This document shows positions 11,721-22,328 of a stretch of 64,000 nucleotides of DNA, one piece after another. The position numbers and the translations under genes are program-made. The notes beneath the pieces were generated by a model that had not been told where the DNA came from, did not search any database, and saw nothing but the letters and a program-made list of their open reading frames with translations. Position 1 is the stretch's first letter. Each line of letters starts with the position of its first letter. Source of the stretch: Thamnaconus septentrionalis (Eukaryota; Chordata; Actinopteri; Tetraodontiformes; Monacanthidae); assembly GCA_009823395.1 (NCBI GenBank), contig CM020507.1, positions 14,188,001 through 14,252,000 on the forward strand, in the 5' to 3' direction.

Positions 11721-12120
11721 ACACTCAGTTTAAGGCCGAGCTCCTCGTCCTTGAGGGAGTGTTGGTGAATTACCACCTGCATCCATCATTTGGCGTTAAG
11801 TCTTTCGTCCTCCTGTTCCCTTGGTGTCTGCACACTGCCTTGCGCTGACCTTCCCCTTGGCATCATGGGTAAAAGAGCTTAAATCGAGCTCTATCCTGAG
11901 CGGACTAGTCCACCCCCACCCCCCTCCAACCCTGTGGTTGAGTCTGTTAGATTTGTAATTAATCAGCTTGCAGAGCCAACGTTGCAGCAACCCCGAACAC
12001 ACACACACACATGCACAGACGTACGCACACACACAGAGGCTCTACCATTTCAGGAAATTGAAATTGAAGATTAGAGGAACAGGAAGTTGAAACATGCCTC
12101 CCTCACCAACCAAAAACGCA

Positions 12121-12133
12121 CATGTACATATAT
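12121..12133. repeat. Target-site duplication, left copy
   Basis: CATGTACATATAT, repeated exactly at 12511-12523. The two copies bracket the SINE, as expected from target-primed reverse transcription. Confidence 0.9.
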
Positions 12134-12445
12134 CCATCCATCCATCCATCTTCTATACCCGCTTATTCCAATTCAGGGTCACGGGGGTCTGCTGGAGCCT
12201 ATCCCAGCTGTCTTAGGGCGAAGGCAGGGTACACCCTGGACAAGTCGCCAGTTCATCGCAGGGCCACATAGAGACAAACAACCATTCACACTCACATGCA
12301 CACCTAGGGACAATTTAGAATGTTCAATTGACCTCACATGCATGTTTTTGGAGTGTGGGAGGAAGCCGGAGAACCCGGAGAGAACCCACGCAGACACAGG
12401 GAGAACATGCAAACTCCACACAGAAAGGTCCCAGGCCCGGGCCCC

Positions 12446-12456
12446 AGAATCGAACC
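12446..12456 (-). promoter_or_regulatory. Pol III B box of the SINE
   Basis: ggttcgattct on the minus strand differs at one position from the GGTTCGANTCC consensus. It is paired with the A box at 12490-12500. Confidence 0.8.
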
Positions 12457-12489
12457 CACGACCTTCTTGCTGTGAGGCGGCAGCGCTAA

Positions 12490-12500
12490 CCACTGCGCCA
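12490..12500 (-). promoter_or_regulatory. Pol III A box of the SINE
   Basis: tggcgcagtgg on the minus strand fits TRGYNNARNNG. It starts 11 nt from the SINE 5' end, the normal place for an internal tRNA-type promoter. Confidence 0.8.
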
Positions 12501-12510
12501 CCGTGTCGCC

Positions 12511-12523
12511 CATGTACATATAT
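12511..12523. repeat. Target-site duplication, right copy
   Basis: CATGTACATATAT, identical to 12121-12133. Confidence 0.9.
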
Positions 12524-13716
12524 ATGTTTTGTTTTTCTGTTTTTTTTTTTAAATTAACCTTTCTCCAAATACGCAGAATACGATGAGTTGAGTGCGACGT
12601 ATGTTCAGCGGAAGGGGCTAAATCAAGGAACAAACACTATCAAACATGGAAGCGGCAAGATAACGATCAAAAGCAATTCTGTCACTGTCAGTGGATGATT
12701 TATGACGGGATTAACAAGGCGGGAAAAGAGCAACAGAGGGCAGGGAATAAGCTATGTTGTGTGCTTCAGCCAGGCAGCGGCAGACAGATAGAAGAGAGAA
12801 ATTGTCGGAATTTTCCTGTGATGCCTCCAATATTTCAAACTCACGACTGGCACACCTGCTTTCATTCCGTCATGCCATTGTAATTTCATTCCCCCTCGGC
12901 CTAAAAAGACCCGGGGACATTTCAACTTTCTTTAATGTGACAGATGTCCGATAATTTCGCGTTTAATCTCTCGCCTGCAGGGTGCAAAGTGTGCGCGGCG
13001 GCAGACTGATTCCGCCGTAATCAGAGGGATGGTGGATAGCTGGCTATCCTGAAATTGGATACTTACTCATCAAAATGTCCTCATTAGAATGTCAGAATGA
13101 AGTCGAGCTGAGGCTCCATCCTCCCTTTTAAGTCGTGCCTGTTCTGAAAGGCGAATGAGGCACAAAAAAAAAACTTGATGCCCTTGACAGACAAATTCAA
13201 CAGGGAGACGCATTTCACTTGACGTGTGCTCTTCACTTGTTTTCTGATGCAGGCTGCTGCTGCTGAATTTCTTCATGTATATATAAGAGGCAGAGGAATA
13301 ATTTAGAAGGAAGCAAGTGAGTGATTCAGAAACAACATTAGCCTGGTAGAGCCATCCACCAGTACTTTGGTTAATAGCATCCGCTTTATGCTCTTCTCCC
13401 TCTACAGTGAATTAGTATTCTCGCCGGGATCTGCAGCGCAGGGGTGAAATTATAATCATACTTCTTCAGTTAAAACCACGTAGCTCTGGGAGCCACCCTC
13501 CAACGTTAATATCTCATTCCACTAATTTCTCTGTCATAACACCAGGGGCACCGAGATACTGCAAAACCACATTCAGAGCTCTTGCAAAACAAAATTGCTT
13601 TGTCCACTCGGTGAGGTCCCTCTCACCCTGTACCATGTGAGTAACCACCGATACTTTAATAGTTCAACTGAACTTTTACAGTGAAAATGCCAGTGGCATC
13701 TCCAGTGGCACTGCTG

Positions 13717-13754
<38 letters not shown>

Positions 13755-14208
13755 TTGTATTCTTGATTTCTAGTGTTCCTATTCTTGTGGCATACAGTAT
13801 ATGTATGCGCCCATTCACTGAACACCATATATTCTTTGGCTATCTGTTGTAAGCCAGTGAAGTTTAGAGGGGTAATAGAAAAACGATAGACATCTAATCT
13901 TCTTCATGCTTTACCGTCTGTTTGCCGGGTGTGAGCGCATGCATAAAGTAAATAGATCTTGCAACTGCAAAAACAGATTGTGTGAATTCATGAAAAAAAC
14001 AAGAGTATGCTTCATCCCCTCAGTAGGTTAGCAGCAGGGATGCTTCCCATAAATGAAGAATTTTATTTTGAGAAGAAAGTAACAGGCAATGTGAAGTATT
14101 TGTGCACTGACGGGAAGCAAAACTCTCTCTAGGCACTTGGTCTAATGAAACGTTGACTAAAAATCTAATTCATGTAGATTGTATAATGATTCCTGATTCT
14201 TTTCAAAG
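12524..14208. other. Non-coding stretch, partly CpG-retaining
   Basis: Segment 12640-13060 is repeat-free, with scattered CpG and a mixed composition resembling conserved regulatory DNA (for example 12950-13030, with gcgcggcgg). A (TG)n array lies at 13718-13753. No open frame here is convincing. Confidence 0.25.
13718..13753. repeat. (TG)n microsatellite
   Basis: Eighteen uninterrupted TG units. Confidence 0.95.
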
Positions 14209-14529
14209 CAGTGGCGTAGCTCAAAATACTGGCAACTGGGTGTTGTCAGCCCTATAGCCACAAGTATTGCACAACATGTTGTGTCAATAAAGTGACGACG
14301 GAATCCGACACAATAAACACTTTCAATAATGCACAGTAGAACAGAAATAATGTACTGGGCAAAATGCACTTAAATGAGCAGATTATAGCAACATTTGTGC
14401 AGCCTTGTAACTATAAAGTAGCCAGTGAAGACTAATAACAAACACAAGACTTCTAACGGTCCAAAACTACAGGGGGTGGGGCCCCACACACACACTGCAT
14501 CGCCTGCTTTACCGTCCCCTGCGGCACTG
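14209..14529. mobile_element. Probable hAT-like non-autonomous element, 321 bp
   Basis: Left end cagtggcgtagc at 14209; the right end, read inverted, is cagtgccgcagg and ends at 14529, so 9 of 12 terminal bases match. CAGTGGCG is a common start of vertebrate hAT-superfamily termini. The right subterminal part contains ggggccccacac, also typical of such repeats. The flanking 8-mers tttcaaag (14201-14208) and gtgctaag (14530-14537) agree at 5 of 8 positions, compatible with a decayed 8-bp duplication. No transposase frame is present. Confidence 0.45.
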
Positions 14530-17500
14530 GTGCTAAGGTATGTTGTCTTACGACAGGTCTGGATGAGTTCATGAGTTTAGGTTAGCGGCAGGACACAAGA
14601 TAGACTCATAGATCCTGCAGCGTTTATGTAGGACATATAAACAGATACCTTCAGCTTACTGCGTAGACTTCTGTTGGACATTCCACAAGCTATAAAGGAG
14701 GTATAATCAGGGAGGTCTCAGAGGTTAAGAACTAACACCTGGCTGGTGGTATAATCACAAACCTAGTGTGTCAGTGCCCTGTGTGACATCACAAAGGGCT
14801 GAGTTCCAGAACTCGGTGCGCTCACTTTCTAAAATGTGGCCCAAGCAAAATAAGCCAATGAAGGACTTTTCTTTTGTTCTTTTTCTTGGGGAGTTCAGTG
14901 ACAGGCTAGAGGCAGATAATCCTGTTCGAAAACACTGGTAGAGTAAATTTCTTCTCAAGGAAGAAGCGAGGGTTATATTTTCTCAGCTCTACCCACATGC
15001 TCAGAGAGAGCAGGGCAGAACTTTTGTTTGTCAAGACGACTGCTAAGAGCTTGAAGTTGACCTTGAATTCCATGCAGTCTTTGGCACCCGTTTGACTTGG
15101 ACTATGCATGTGCTGCACTAAAGAGCCATCAAAACATAATGTTCAGGTTCACGCCGTACTCAACACAATGAGGCATCAAGTGCTAAAAATACCTTCCTCT
15201 GCCAACTGTTAAAAATTGCGAAACAATTATGGTTTAGAAGAGTGACCAAAGATTTAACACCTCTGTCGGTCTGTCTGTCTGTCTGTCTGTCTACAGAAAC
15301 TGCTCGTTTAATTAGCTTTACACCTGGCGTGTATGTTCCTCGAGGACGCGGTGATATCTCATCGCAAAACACGCTCGCCAATAACAGACTCCGACTTACT
15401 GGCTCAAGTCAGCTGAGTGACTGACAGCTAAGGAGATAAGATTGGAGACAAGCTGTCAGAGAAATAATAGAATCAGAGAAAAGTAATTTCCCATAGTTAG
15501 ACTCCCCCCGTCTCTCAGAGCAGAGTGTTAAACGGTGCTGGTGCAAGAGTCCGTTAAATTTACTTTGAGATTATTCCATCACATTCCAAACCTGAAATTC
15601 ATAAGTGAAAGAAAATTAAAGCAAGAAGGAAAGGTATACACAAAGAGAGATAAAACAGGATGTAACCCTTTATGAAGTGTATTTTCTGTCAAGTAATGAA
15701 TGTGAAGACAGTGACAGTCCTATATTTAAAATACAATTAAGTAAACTATCAACAGTGATAATAAATCAGTAGAAATTTGCCAATATTAACTTCTTTTTCC
15801 CGTCTACCACTGTAGACCACTGTGGTGCACACCACCTCAAAAAAGATGAGAAAGCTACCAAACACGTTTTTCACATGTAGTTATTCATGGAAAACCGCCA
15901 AACATCAACAGACCAGAAGCTCAAAGGCTTCTTCAATTCCTCTAGTTGTGAATATATTTTTCGGTTCGTGGTCCCATTTAAATGAACAACATTATGTTAT
16001 ATCACGCAATCCTGTGTGAATTATTCACCTATGATCTGTTCCACCTGTTGACGACAGTGGATACAGAACTTGCAGTGTGATCTTGGGGTGAAATCAATCA
16101 CTATATCACTCTCAGTCAGGCTATGCAACTTTTAACAACAGGAAAATCTTAAGAATTTGAGAAATTCCTCTCTCATGTCTATTCACAATCAGCTGAAGCA
16201 AAAGAGAAGAACTTGGAAGACAAGCTCTAGGACAGAACACAACTGGCATGAAGAAAGTCTGGACATCAGCCCAGTTCACAACCACTGATCCCTGAGGAAA
16301 CAGCGAGAGGCCTGATGGTGCCGTAGCTACCTTAAAATGTTTACACACGCCTGCACACTTGGCCTTCGCAAGTTCCAGAAAAGAGTCCAAATTTATTTCT
16401 TGGCTATTGGTTAGCCGTCTTTTCAGTTTCAACGGCCGCATGAGGAAAAGTCCGAACTACACAGAGCCTTTGCAGGCACCGTCCGCTGCGGCTATCAAGG
16501 TCACGCCAAGAGGCGTCGGCTGCAGAAGCCAGTTAGGCAGGGTGAGACAACTTAGCAGCACGCCATTTATTATTTAAATCCCTGCAACGGTAAAGCATGA
16601 AGGCCGGAGATGCAAGAGCTAATCCAGGAGGAAGTAAGCACGGAGATGAAGATAGCTTGCTACAGCAGAATGGATGGTGAGTGCAAACCGAGGGCCAAGT
16701 TGCTCTTAAGTGGGAGCAACTATCCCAAAGACATGCTGAAGGTTGGAGGGACGGTGGAAAATGTCATCCATCTAGAAGGTTAATCCAATGCATTCTGGAT
16801 ATATTTGATGTTTTCCGACAAATGCATTGAAAATTAGAACTATGTTGAAAGGTTTCATATTTCTGATCTGGCTGAGATAAATATGCGCATTGCTTTGTGA
16901 GAATTAGAGCAGTAACAGAACAGGATTCTTAGCAACACAACAATCCTGACACAGCGAGAACAATTGTTTGCATAACCAGGCAACGCTACCGACAACACGG
17001 AAAAGCCAAACCACAACCAAAGTATGAAATATGTTTCCATAAAGAATTTGCAGAGAATAGTTTGTATAAAATAAAGTCTTATGAAAATCTGAGCACTCGC
17101 TTGAGGTGTTTTATTTATTTTTTTCTCAGTAAGACAAACAACTGAGGTGAATCTCAGTTGGCAGAAACTTTAAGGTTCAACATTAAGTTAGCAAGTTTCT
17201 AAATATTCCTTAGATGGTGTGTTGTGAAACAGGAGAGATGAATGGCACTGACAACATAATCTCCATAGAGAGCAGGCCACTGAGGTGCTCCACCGTGGAT
17301 TGATTAATTGACACATCTTTACCTTGTCTGATGAATTAAAGTCCATCCCATGCAGTGAAAATGTCAGATTGATTTATTCTCTTTGCACGTGAAAGCACCT
17401 TTTGAAGCACGTTTGCAACAACAAACAACAGTGATCAGTGCCACAGCAGCCTGTATTCAATTCAGATCAATCAATCAATTTCAAATCAGTGGATTCTGAT

Positions 17501-18738
17501 TCTGGAGCTGAAAACCTTCCCAGACCAGACATTGGTTATTACCGGTTCTTCTATTTGTGTGCACATTTACGATTTGTCTCAGACAGGAAATTGATTGCAT
17601 AGTTATTTCTGATTTTTGACCATGACTCGTTGTTTGGAGTTTGGAGCGCAGGCATCTTGTGATGTAAAATGAAGGCCCCACAATTTCTAGTGAATGTCTT
17701 GAAATGATACATACAGATGAGTTGGTTTGTTAGAAAATATAACCTTGTCTCCTAACTTCTCCTGGACACATTCCAACTCAGATATTTTAAAGGGGTTCAA
17801 AAACAACTGAGTCACATCACCAAGAAGAATGCTCATGATTTTCATAAACTAATAATGATGTTTAATCAAAAGAAATCAAGTTTCTGGAAGCATTGCCTAA
17901 GTTTGCTGTAGAGAGCTGACAAACCTTACATGGGAATAAGAACAATGAAAAGTAAGGCAAATAAAATATGTTTAGAAGGTACTCCAACGAAAATATCACG
18001 TAAAATTTGCACCCTCAACAACATGGTTTCACATTGTCTCACATGGTGGTAACAACATCTGAACGGGTAAAAACAAATATTGTTGACGGCAGCAGGTGTG
18101 ATGTTTCTGACACATTTAATAACCTCTGACAGGTGTACAAACAATGAGAATGAAATCTTACAGTTTTTGACAGAATGACATGAGTTGTAATGTAGACTGT
18201 ATTCGTGACTCCTCTATTATAATGATTGCTTTTTTACAGACTGTGCATGACTGTTCACATGGCTGTGCAGCTGATACACTGGGACGGAGTCTCGTCTCGA
18301 ACACTGTTTGCACGCAGACCAGTGGCCCAAGGGGCGGTTGTGCTCATTAAACACCCTCCCTTAAAAAGAGGCTTCAGAGGATCAGTGACAAGTTCTGTTG
18401 CTTCACAGTTGCATCTGGCCGTGAAGTGGCCTCTCGGTGGGTTTGTCCCTCCTAAAGCTCTTGGCAGTCCAAAGAAATCTAGAGCTGCCAAACAAAAAGG
18501 GCCACACGACATCAACATGTAAGATCAATATGTTCAGATGCCTTTTTAATATAAACAATAGCAAGACTGTTTGAAGATAGAGTGTATATAAAGTGTGCCC
18601 TATACATTCGATGCTCAAATCAAGTTTAGCCTTGTGCAGAGAAAATGAACTGGTTGTAGTATGACAGTGCACTGGTTGTCTGCTTGCTTTAATTGTAGAC
18701 ATTAGGAGACATTAGTAGAGTGGCTGAAGAAAGGGTTT

Positions 18739-18741
<3 letters not shown>
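14530..18741. other. Non-coding stretch, no gene recognised
   Basis: 4.2 kb without a recognisable gene. It holds a (TCTG)n run at 15270-15292 and otherwise unique AT-rich DNA. Frames such as 16121-16441 (minus) and 18226-18522 (plus, basic C-terminus) have no domain match I can name and no supporting signals. Confidence 0.3.
15270..15292. repeat. (TCTG)n microsatellite
   Basis: About six tetranucleotide units in a run. Confidence 0.9.
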
Positions 18742-18774
<33 letters not shown>

Positions 18775-18829
18775 TGTGTGTGTGTGTGAGTGTATAATTG
18801 CACGGCACTCTTTGTTGCACTGCTCCACT

Positions 18830-18924
<95 letters not shown>
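18742..18924. repeat. Compound (GT)n / (AT)n microsatellite
   Basis: (GT)n with one CT interruption at 18742-18788, a 42-bp unique spacer, (GT)8 at 18831-18846, then 39 AT units at 18847-18924. The GT-to-AT junction without a spacer is usual for compound arrays that arise by point mutation and slippage. The array explains the Ile-Tyr and Val-Cys runs in overlapping frames. Confidence 0.95.
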
Positions 18925-18928
<4 letters not shown>

Positions 18929-19360
18929 GCTTGCACGTGCATATTTAAAATACAAATATTGAACATTCCATGATTGATTCCATTCCATGGTTACCAAATG
19001 TTTGTAAAAAAAAGTGGCAGCAAAGGCGGCAAAGTCTCTCTGAAACAAACAGACAAACAAACAGAGTGTGTTGTTTGTTCAGACGTGAGCTTGTGGTGGA
19101 TTGATGTGGTTCCAGCGGAAGAGAGTGCAGTTTGAGCTAAAGGGACTTTAGCATCACACAACCACAACAAGGACTGGAACAAATCGAGCGGCGGCATGGA
19201 AACTTATCAGCCAAACTTCAGTTTGCAGTCAAAAATTCCCTGGGATGTTGCTGTGCTGCAGCACGTGTCACTTCATTCCATCAACTGAACTGCAGAATGA
19301 GCAACTGTGCCATCTTTTGAGAGACCTTGCTAGAAAACTAGAGCAGTGTGTGTGTGTGTG

Positions 19361-19393
<33 letters not shown>

Positions 19394-20400
19394 TGTAGGG
19401 GGCTGAAGGGAGGTTTGCTCTAAGATAACATGGCTTTAAAATTTGGAGCCACCTGAGCACCATGGGGGCCTTGTCTCTGCACTGAGGTGAAGCCAATTTG
19501 GGATCATATTTGGGTCACACCACATGAAGGTGTGAGATAATTTGAAATTGGACTATTCCACTGAGCTGGGACTGGGGTGGCATTGTATGCTAATGACGTG
19601 GCATTCGCAGCATCCGCCCGGAACCTGCAGATTGGTTTACTCCGACATGTCTAAGAACGCCGTCCAACAGTGCGACTAAAGTTATTTCGGTTCCCTAACA
19701 TAGAAAAATGGAGCATCATCTTTATTAGAAAATGGAAACTTAATGATGAATGGATGGATGACCTTCAGCTCCTGTTTTTCTTGACTTGATAAGAAAAATG
19801 ATTTTGCTTGATGAGCTCCTTGGGTTAATGTTAAAATTGAAGGCGGCTTTTTATTAACGGCTATGAGATTCTGATTGAGAGCTGTTTGGGGGGGAAAAGG
19901 AAATATCTTCTAACAAAGTGCCATGCAGCTGATGAACTGCTCTTCTCCAAACAAACAACAATACGCACTTCCGGAATGTGGTAGAAAAACATTAATGAAA
20001 TGAAATACATAGGAAATGATGAGGTTCATATAAAAGTGAAACAGAAAGGGGAAAATACATGATTAGATATGATAGGAATAGTTAGTATGAGTCATCAAAG
20101 CGTTATTTAAACAGTTAAAAATGTACTAGCAAGAAGGTCTTGTAGTGTTAAAAGTATAGTATCAGCATTATTTGGATTTTTAAAGGCATAACAAGAAAAT
20201 GCTTCCCTTACAAATACGCTAATGACTGTCGCAGCGAAAAACAGGCTCCTCTTTGTCCGAGCGACTTCAAGCCTTTTTATAATACAGCAGAAGTGCAAGG
20301 TTTCCAACACCTCGCATTGTCCCGCACCCCTTTGAAAATGCGCAAGCACGAATCAGCGACCGCTAATGACACGCTGATGTCAATACACGAGCCTCTTTGT
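18925..20400. other. Non-coding stretch with a (GT)n array
   Basis: Contains the GT array at 19346-19393 and a short gatg-type run at 19746-19757. From about 20200 the DNA becomes CpG-richer and leads into the CpG island-like block. No gene is recognised. Confidence 0.3.
19346..19393. repeat. (GT)n microsatellite
   Basis: About 24 GT units with a single C interruption at about 19367. Confidence 0.95.
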
Positions 20401-20640
20401 CCCGTTATCTGCACCGTGTTGATTAGATGGCGGCACGTCGTGTGAGTCCCCCACGCCGGGGTCGGTGGCAGGCCATAACGGAGATTAATAGCCGAGTCAG
20501 GAGGCCCATTTGGGGCCTTGATCTACAGCTGCGGATCTCGCGGGATGAAGCCATCCCCAGCTCGGCGGATCTGCCCAGGGCTCGGTGCTCACAGTAATGG
20601 AGCGGAGATGTATTTATAAAGCGCCTCGCTCGGCACCCTC
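20401..20640. promoter_or_regulatory. CpG island-like block with TATA-like motif
   Basis: Counted by hand over 240 bp: 69 C, 76 G (60% G+C) and 20 CpG, an observed/expected ratio of about 0.92. The surrounding DNA is much more AT-rich. A TATA-like tttataaag lies at 20613-20621, followed by a short CpG-rich segment. No recognisable coding exon follows; the first ATG downstream (20681) opens only a short frame. This could be a promoter, an enhancer, or a conserved element with retained CpG. Function is inference. Confidence 0.4.
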
Positions 20641-22301
20641 TCTCAATTCCAGTAAATCTGAGAGGGATCTGAAAGGGAAAATGTCACAAAACCAAGGCAA
20701 AACCAAGGACACTACAAGAAGCTAACCCTGCCATTGCCAGCAGGTAATTGGGGTGTCAGAGAGTCCCGGAATGCATTTCCTGGTGTCACATCTCCTGGCA
20801 GTCGGCTCTTGTTTGAGGCTGCTCCCAGTAAGGGGAAAGAAAGAGAGAGAGAGAGAGAGAGACAGAGAGAGAAGCCAGGAGGAGAGCAAAAGATGACAGA
20901 GGTGCAAAAGGAGCGTGATGCTCAGATAATGAGATCCACGCAGGTTCTGCTTTGATATGTTATTCGCATATTGGCTGAGTGCAATCTTTTAAGGATATGA
21001 CAATGACTTTCCAGCAGCCGTTGTTTACTTAGTCTTTGCCTTTGGTCCCGCAGGCCGTGCTCTTTACTCGTCCTCGGCCCACAGCGTGGCTTTGGCCGTG
21101 GACACAAATCTTACATGGAGGCATTGATCGAGGCTTATGACAAAATCTATACAAATTACATCGGTATGGCAGCAAGGGGAGGGGGAGGAATCCAGTGGGA
21201 AGGTCTTAAACAAAAAGCAAAGACTGTTCGGACCCGGTTTTATTTCTGGCCGCCTCGTTTGCCCTCTCATGCATGGAAGCAGACCCTGTTGCCTTCTTAA
21301 TAAAGTCCAACCAATCTCAGAGGATGTGGCCAGGCTTCGGTTGCTGGCCGTGTGCTTTTTTCTTCCCTCCCCAGTGTCGTAGGGCCGGAGAATAAAACAG
21401 AATTTGTATTAAAAAAAAGATGCCTCGCGGAGATGGTGTGGCGCTCATACGAAGGGGAAGCGTTAATGAGTTGTAGATGTTCCACAGATGTCTTTTCAAT
21501 TAACTAATTAGACGAAAGCGGGAATGGTAGCGATACACGGCTGCCTGCGTGTAAAACAACCGGCGCTCCTTCATTCCGGCCACAAACGACGGGCTGCCAC
21601 TTTTAACTTGATGTGTCTGATGTGGATCAAATAGCAACTGATGTGTAAATGAGGACAAGATTCTAAATTTTAAAGAATGCGAGAGAAGAAGTGGCGCCTG
21701 TGTTGGGAAGTGCGCGCGGCATTTCCAGTCTCTGCTGGGCTGACATTTCAAACACTGACTTTTCTCCCTCCCTTTGCTCTCCCTTCAGCAAGCGTCCTTC
21801 CCCGCTTTTTTTTTTTTTGTTATTTGCTTTAATTCTGAATTGATTTGAAGGATTAAATTCGCGCAACGTTGTTTTTGAAACGGCATCAGAAATCTGGCAA
21901 AAACATGTCTGACAGCGGAGCTGCACAAGGTACATCATAAAGAATGCACGGCACGGGGTGAACTTCACACAGAGGAGAAACACATCAAAAACAGGCTCCA
22001 GAAGCATTCATCAACAATTTATAATAGGAATAACAAAAAATACCGAGGCTACCTCTGGTCTGTAAACAAATGGGCCCCCATACAAGCCAGGACAACATTG
22101 CTTTTTCATGGCAGCTGCTTTAACGTATTCAGACAAATCAGGGGCGCGAAAAAAAAACACACACAAACAAACAACAGCACACTACTCTGTAATGTGACAG
22201 CTGCTTTCCCTTTAAACTGGGACGGTGTGTTATGGAATCATGGATAGTACGAGTACGAACGCAACCCTCATAATAATTATAATAAATGCAAATACTCACA
22301 C
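20641..22301. other. CpG-retaining non-coding stretch
   Basis: Includes a (GA)n tract (20842-20872). Two repeat-free segments, about 21060-21300 and 21420-21720, have many CpG and mixed composition that look like candidate conserved elements. Short frames on both strands (e.g. 21137-21382 plus, 21663-22007 minus) are not supported as genes. Confidence 0.3.
20842..20872. repeat. (GA)n microsatellite
   Basis: About 15 GA units with one C interruption at 20863. Confidence 0.9.
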
Positions 22302-22328
22302 TATATATATATATACATATACATATAT
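22302..22328. repeat. (TA)n tract
   Basis: Short alternating TA run with two C interruptions. Confidence 0.85.

Larger units (their letters stand above)
10123..12120. other. Non-coding stretch, no gene recognised
   Basis: Contains unremarkable unique DNA, a (TC)12 tract at 11696-11720, an imperfect hairpin at 11528-11561 and short CA runs near 12000-12035. The open frames at 10642-11052 (plus) and 11069-11458 (minus) have no recognisable domains and are not supported as genes. Confidence 0.3.
12134..12510 (-). mobile_element. Full-length tRNA-derived SINE, 377 bp
   Basis: Read on the minus strand, the element opens with a tRNA-like RNA polymerase III promoter. The A box is tggcgcagtgg (12490-12500) and the B box is ggttcgattct (12446-12456, 10 of 11 to consensus), with 33 bp between them. 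A tRNA-unrelated body follows, then a tail ending in about four GGAT units (12134-12150 on the plus strand as tcca). Exact 13-bp duplications flank it. SINEs carry no protein and are mobilised by a partner LINE that recognises the shared 3' tail. The body and tail match from memory a family common in percomorph fishes (AFC-like, tail related to L2-clade LINEs); the family name is unverified. The open frames at 12087-12557 (plus) and 12179-12493 (minus) are artefacts of this repeat. Confidence 0.9.

Noticed and set aside
12087..12557. 156-codon plus-strand frame and the matching minus frame as a protein gene
   Set aside because: Both are translations of the SINE. Peptides of this kind are frequent false proteins in fish annotation.
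18689..19060. Ile-Tyr repeat protein
   Set aside because: It is the translation of the AT and GT microsatellites.
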